From Phoronis pallida (taxonomy: Eukaryota > Phoronida > Phoronidae), in NCBI GenBank assembly GCA_028565715.1, contig JAOXYC010000013.1:1-25035 (forward strand): a stretch of DNA of 25,035 nt, in the 5' to 3' direction. Numbering within the stretch: position 1 is the first letter of the stretch; each line of letters opens with the position of its first letter. Under the pieces are notes generated by a model that was given only the letters and a program-made list of their open reading frames with translations, was not told the DNA's origin and made no database searches. The translations under genes and the position numbers were made by a program. Shown piece after piece: positions 24,951-25,035 of the stretch.

Positions 24951-25035
24951 GTTTGTTGTCTTGTCCCATTAGTAAAAACTCGTTCTTGTCTATGAGCAAA
25001 AACAATCAAGTTTGTTCCAAATGCACCCAACTTCA

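Noticed and set aside
1-25035. CRISPR array, operon or prokaryotic system
   Set aside because: All coding is spliced Ig exons; repeats are tandem exons, minisatellites or transposon ends, with no spacer-repeat pattern.

Overview
The window is animal (metazoan) nuclear DNA. It holds 34 consecutive coding exons, on the + strand, of one giant muscle-type immunoglobulin-repeat gene. Each Ig domain sits on a single exon of about 267 nt. Every intron is GT-AG and every exon is phase 1 at both ends: the first codon is split as G|AA or G|AG, and as G|CT once. Domain style (E-x-P-[LV]-[EK]-[IF] start, core Cys25 and Trp36, L-x-I, D-[DE]-A-x-Y) and gene layout place it in the titin/obscurin/twitchin/kettin superfamily of sarcomeric proteins. 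I cannot say which member it is: no kinase, FnIII, SH3 or DH-PH domain lies in the window, and both gene ends are outside it. About 11.45 kb of coding sequence (about 3,817 codons) is present. Short AT-rich introns (about 200-630 nt) studded with miniature inverted-repeat elements and a tRNA-derived SINE suggest a compact-genome invertebrate, perhaps marine. The species cannot be fixed from sequence alone.

Layout: 1-1424 is non-coding, either an upstream intron or 5' flank, with a transposon end, a small inverted-repeat element and a 74-bp-period tandem duplication. Exons 1-4 (1425-3699) are divergent Ig domains. Exons 5-6 (4045-4877) and 13-14 (8721-9585) are paralogous pairs. Exons 7-11 (5159-7661) are five nearly identical Ig exons, with partly duplicated introns, on a 548-567 bp period. 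Exons 15-29 (9813-18972) are further single Ig exons, including the twin pair 19/20. Exon 30 (19323-19844) adds an 85-residue acidic Pro/Glu/Val-rich stretch before its Ig. Exon 31 is a plain Ig exon. Exon 32 (21338-23707) is a 2.37-kb exon: about 699 residues of Glu-rich non-Ig sequence, with five 35-residue tandem repeats, then an Ig. Exons 33-34 (24051-24950) are plain Ig exons, and the window ends in the next intron.

Together the exons would encode a poly-Ig chain interrupted by two extensible or disordered acidic spacers, as in the elastic I-band parts of titin-like proteins. All exons are symmetrical, so any of them can be skipped without a frameshift, which suits isoform length tuning. 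Three features stand out. The usual B-F disulfide is nearly absent and is replaced by a conserved Cys15 (C-x-E-H-E). Thirteen of 34 splice donors have an atypical T at +3, mostly GTTTGT. Several introns are enlarged by hairpin-forming insertions.
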